Shown here in pieces: positions 14,054 to 14,791 of a stretch of DNA of 14,791 nt (positions are counted from its first letter, which is position 1; each line of letters opens with the position of its first letter). The DNA is taken from contig CAJMQZ010000048.1 in assembly GCA_905215595.1 (NCBI GenBank), forward strand, positions 1 to 14,791. Reading direction: 5' to 3'. The notes under the pieces are model-generated. The model saw only the letters and a list, made by a program, of their open reading frames with translations, searched no databases and was not told where the DNA came from. Made by a program: the position numbers and the translations under genes. The DNA comes from an uncultured bacterium. GTDB lineage: Bacteria; Bacillota; Clostridia; Oscillospirales; Ruminococcaceae.

Positions 14054-14209
14054 TTACAGCAGCCAGTTCAGTTCCGCCCGCTGTGCCGGGGTGCTGCCGT
14101 ACTCGTCCTCCACGGCGATGCAGTCGATGGCAAGAGTGGTGCCATCTGCGAACCGGGCTTCCACCCGGTTGTTGTCCATATTGAAGCGGCAGGAAAGTAA
14201 TTTCATCAT
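14054..14209 (-). CDS. Small DUF6061-like protein
   Basis: A 51-residue protein beginning MMKLLSCRFNMDNNRVEARF and ending RAELNWLL. The pattern of a short beta-hairpin with a DGT turn, then IDCIAVEDE, then QRAELNWL resembles the DUF6061 family of small proteins common in Faecalibacterium relatives; this is from memory, not a search. Those I recall are somewhat longer after the WL, so this copy may be shortened at its C-terminus. The start is set by GGAGG at 14218-14222, 8 bases upstream on the minus strand; another in-frame ATG two codons earlier is too close to it. It has no signal peptide or membrane segment. Function is unknown. It lies directly behind the 60-base structured leader. Confidence 0.7.
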   Translation of the reverse strand: MMKLLSCRFNMDNNRVEARFADGTTLAIDCIAVEDEYGSTPAQRAELNWLL

Positions 14210-14213
14210 AGTC

Positions 14214-14273
14214 ATATCCTCCAAGACTTGATTTTTGGTGTGCGGTCACTCGAACCAATGCCGTCAAGTCGTT
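14214..14273 (-). repeat. 60-base structured leader element, copy with gene
   Basis: 58 of 60 bases match 7168-7227. On the minus strand GACTTGA pairs with TCAAGTC, and TTGGT pairs with ACCAA inside it (the loop has GTG/CAC). TTGGAGG follows the closing strand at once, then the start codon of the 51-residue gene. The fold could control access to the ribosome site. Confidence 0.75.
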
Positions 14274-14310
14274 GTCGGATAAGTCGATTTTTCATTTGTC
14301 TGAGAGTAAG

Positions 14311-14339
14311 TGCACGGTTTCTGCACGGATTTTGCACGG
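14311..14339. repeat. Three TGCACGG repeats phased at 11 bases
   Basis: TGCACGG occurs at 14311, 14322 and 14333, each separated by 4 bases, so all three face the same side of the helix. They lie upstream of the minus-strand small gene and its leader, where an operator would be. Confidence 0.7.
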
Positions 14340-14366
14340 TGGGTGTTATCCATGTCCGATGATGTA

Positions 14367-14401
14367 GGGCGCTGTATTGCATTGCAATCAGTGCCCTTTT
14401 T
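14367..14401 (+). terminator. Plus-strand intrinsic terminator before the HAD gene
   Basis: GGGCGCTG, a bulged T and ATTGC pair with GCAAT and CAGTGCCC around a 3-base loop, followed by five T. It points towards the 3' end of the minus-strand HAD gene. On the minus strand the T run is missing, so it serves plus-strand transcripts. Confidence 0.65.
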
Positions 14402-14436
14402 CTTAGTGTGAAAATGTAAAAGACCAACTGTATATT

Positions 14437-14791
14437 TCAGGCTTCGGAAAGAAGCTTCCCCTCCTCCAGCATCTTTTTCACCTCGCGCAGGTCTTTGCAC
14501 TCGGCGGTGTACAGACGGCGCATCTCGTCGTCGGCGGGGGCAAGGTCCGGCACCATCACGGTGACAAAGCCGCCCCGCGCACCGGCCCGCACGCCGTTGT
14601 AGCTGTCCTCCAGCACCAGCGTTTCAGCCGGGGCTGTGCCCAGTGCCTTTGCGGCTGTGAGGAAGATCTCCGGGTCCGGCTTTGACGAGCTGAACTGTTC
14701 GCCGGAGATGAGGGCCTTGAAGTGGCTGGTCATGTTCCAGTTGTTGAGGTGCCGCAGGATGGATGCCATCCGGCTGGAGGAAGCCACCACC
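14437..14791 (-). CDS. HAD-superfamily phosphatase/phosphomutase, C-terminal part
   Basis: The last 118 or so residues of a HAD subfamily IA hydrolase; the N-terminus with the catalytic DxD motif lies beyond the window edge. Visible are motif II (the ASSS at the edge), motif III Lys in SSKPDPEIFL, and motif IV EDS in LVLEDSYNGVRAG. This pattern is typical of beta-phosphoglucomutase-like and sugar-phosphate phosphatases. The ending after the HAD core (about 30 residues, REVKKMLEEGKLLSEA) is a charged helix. Substrate is unknown. It is the first of two minus-strand genes at the right edge and need not belong to the beta-glucoside cluster. Confidence 0.88.
   Translation of the reverse strand, partial: VVASSSRMASILRHLNNWNMTSHFKALISGEQFSSSKPDPEIFLTAAKALGTAPAETLVLEDSYNGVRAGARGGFVTVMVPDLAPADDEMRRLYTAECKDLREVKKMLEEGKLLSEA

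Noticed and set aside
13947..14231. A plus-strand frame of 94 codons opposite the small minus-strand gene
   Set aside because: It is antisense to a better-supported gene with GGAGG and a leader, and its composition is Ser/Arg-rich without structure.
14214..14273. tRNA remnant or attachment site in the 60-base element (GGTTCGAGT resembles a T-loop)
   Set aside because: The flanking bases cannot form the 5-base T stem or an acceptor stem, and no integrase gene is present. A structured leader explains it better.
14311..14339. CRISPR array or plasmid iteron origin
   Set aside because: Repeats are only 7 bases with 4-base spacers and there are just three, with no cas or rep gene.

Overview
The window looks like chromosomal DNA of a fairly GC-rich gut Firmicute of the Ruminococcaceae/Oscillospiraceae. 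Faecalibacterium or a close relative is my best guess, from protein style, codon use, GGAGG ribosome sites and a small DUF6061-like protein. It is a beta-glucoside uptake and hydrolysis island. It resembles a side-by-side pair of the two Bacillus subtilis systems: licR/licBCAH, and licT with bglPH.

Left half (about 150-5941). A LicR-type PRD activator on the minus strand is divergent from a plus-strand operon in the order EIIB, EIIC, EIIA (lactose/cellobiose PTS family), then a GH1 6-phospho-beta-glucosidase. The operon ends at a strong intrinsic terminator (5901-5941). An M20 metallopeptidase follows only 38 bases later, with no promoter that I can see.

Right half (about 7340-13940). A LicT/BglG-type RNA-binding antiterminator gene has its own promoter, an RAT-like site and an overlapping terminator. 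Next comes an EIIBC permease of the glucose/beta-glucoside family, whose leader also carries an RAT-like site overlapping a long terminator hairpin. Then come a carboxylesterase with a twin-arginine-type signal peptide, a heavily deleted relic of a second EIIBC, a terminator, and a second GH1 6-phospho-beta-glucosidase. The expected flow is: the permease imports and phosphorylates a beta-glucoside, GH1 splits the 6-phospho-glycoside, and PTS phosphorylation state feeds back on both regulators through their PRD histidines. The esterase may remove acyl groups from sugars or glycosides outside the membrane (inference).

Edges and small elements. Bases 18-141 form a dense set of nested hairpins. 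A 60-base structured element occurs twice on the minus strand (7168-7227 and 14214-14273, 58/60 identical). The second copy is the untranslated leader of a 51-residue protein. The first is a solo copy followed by a terminator. The right edge holds the C-terminal part of a HAD phosphatase (minus strand), with three TGCACGG repeats spaced exactly 11 bases apart downstream of it.

The most interesting points are the twice-occurring structured leader, the EIIBC whose N-terminus is a duplicated EIIB domain lacking the phosphorylated cysteine (with a good internal start just after it), and the two RAT/terminator switches.
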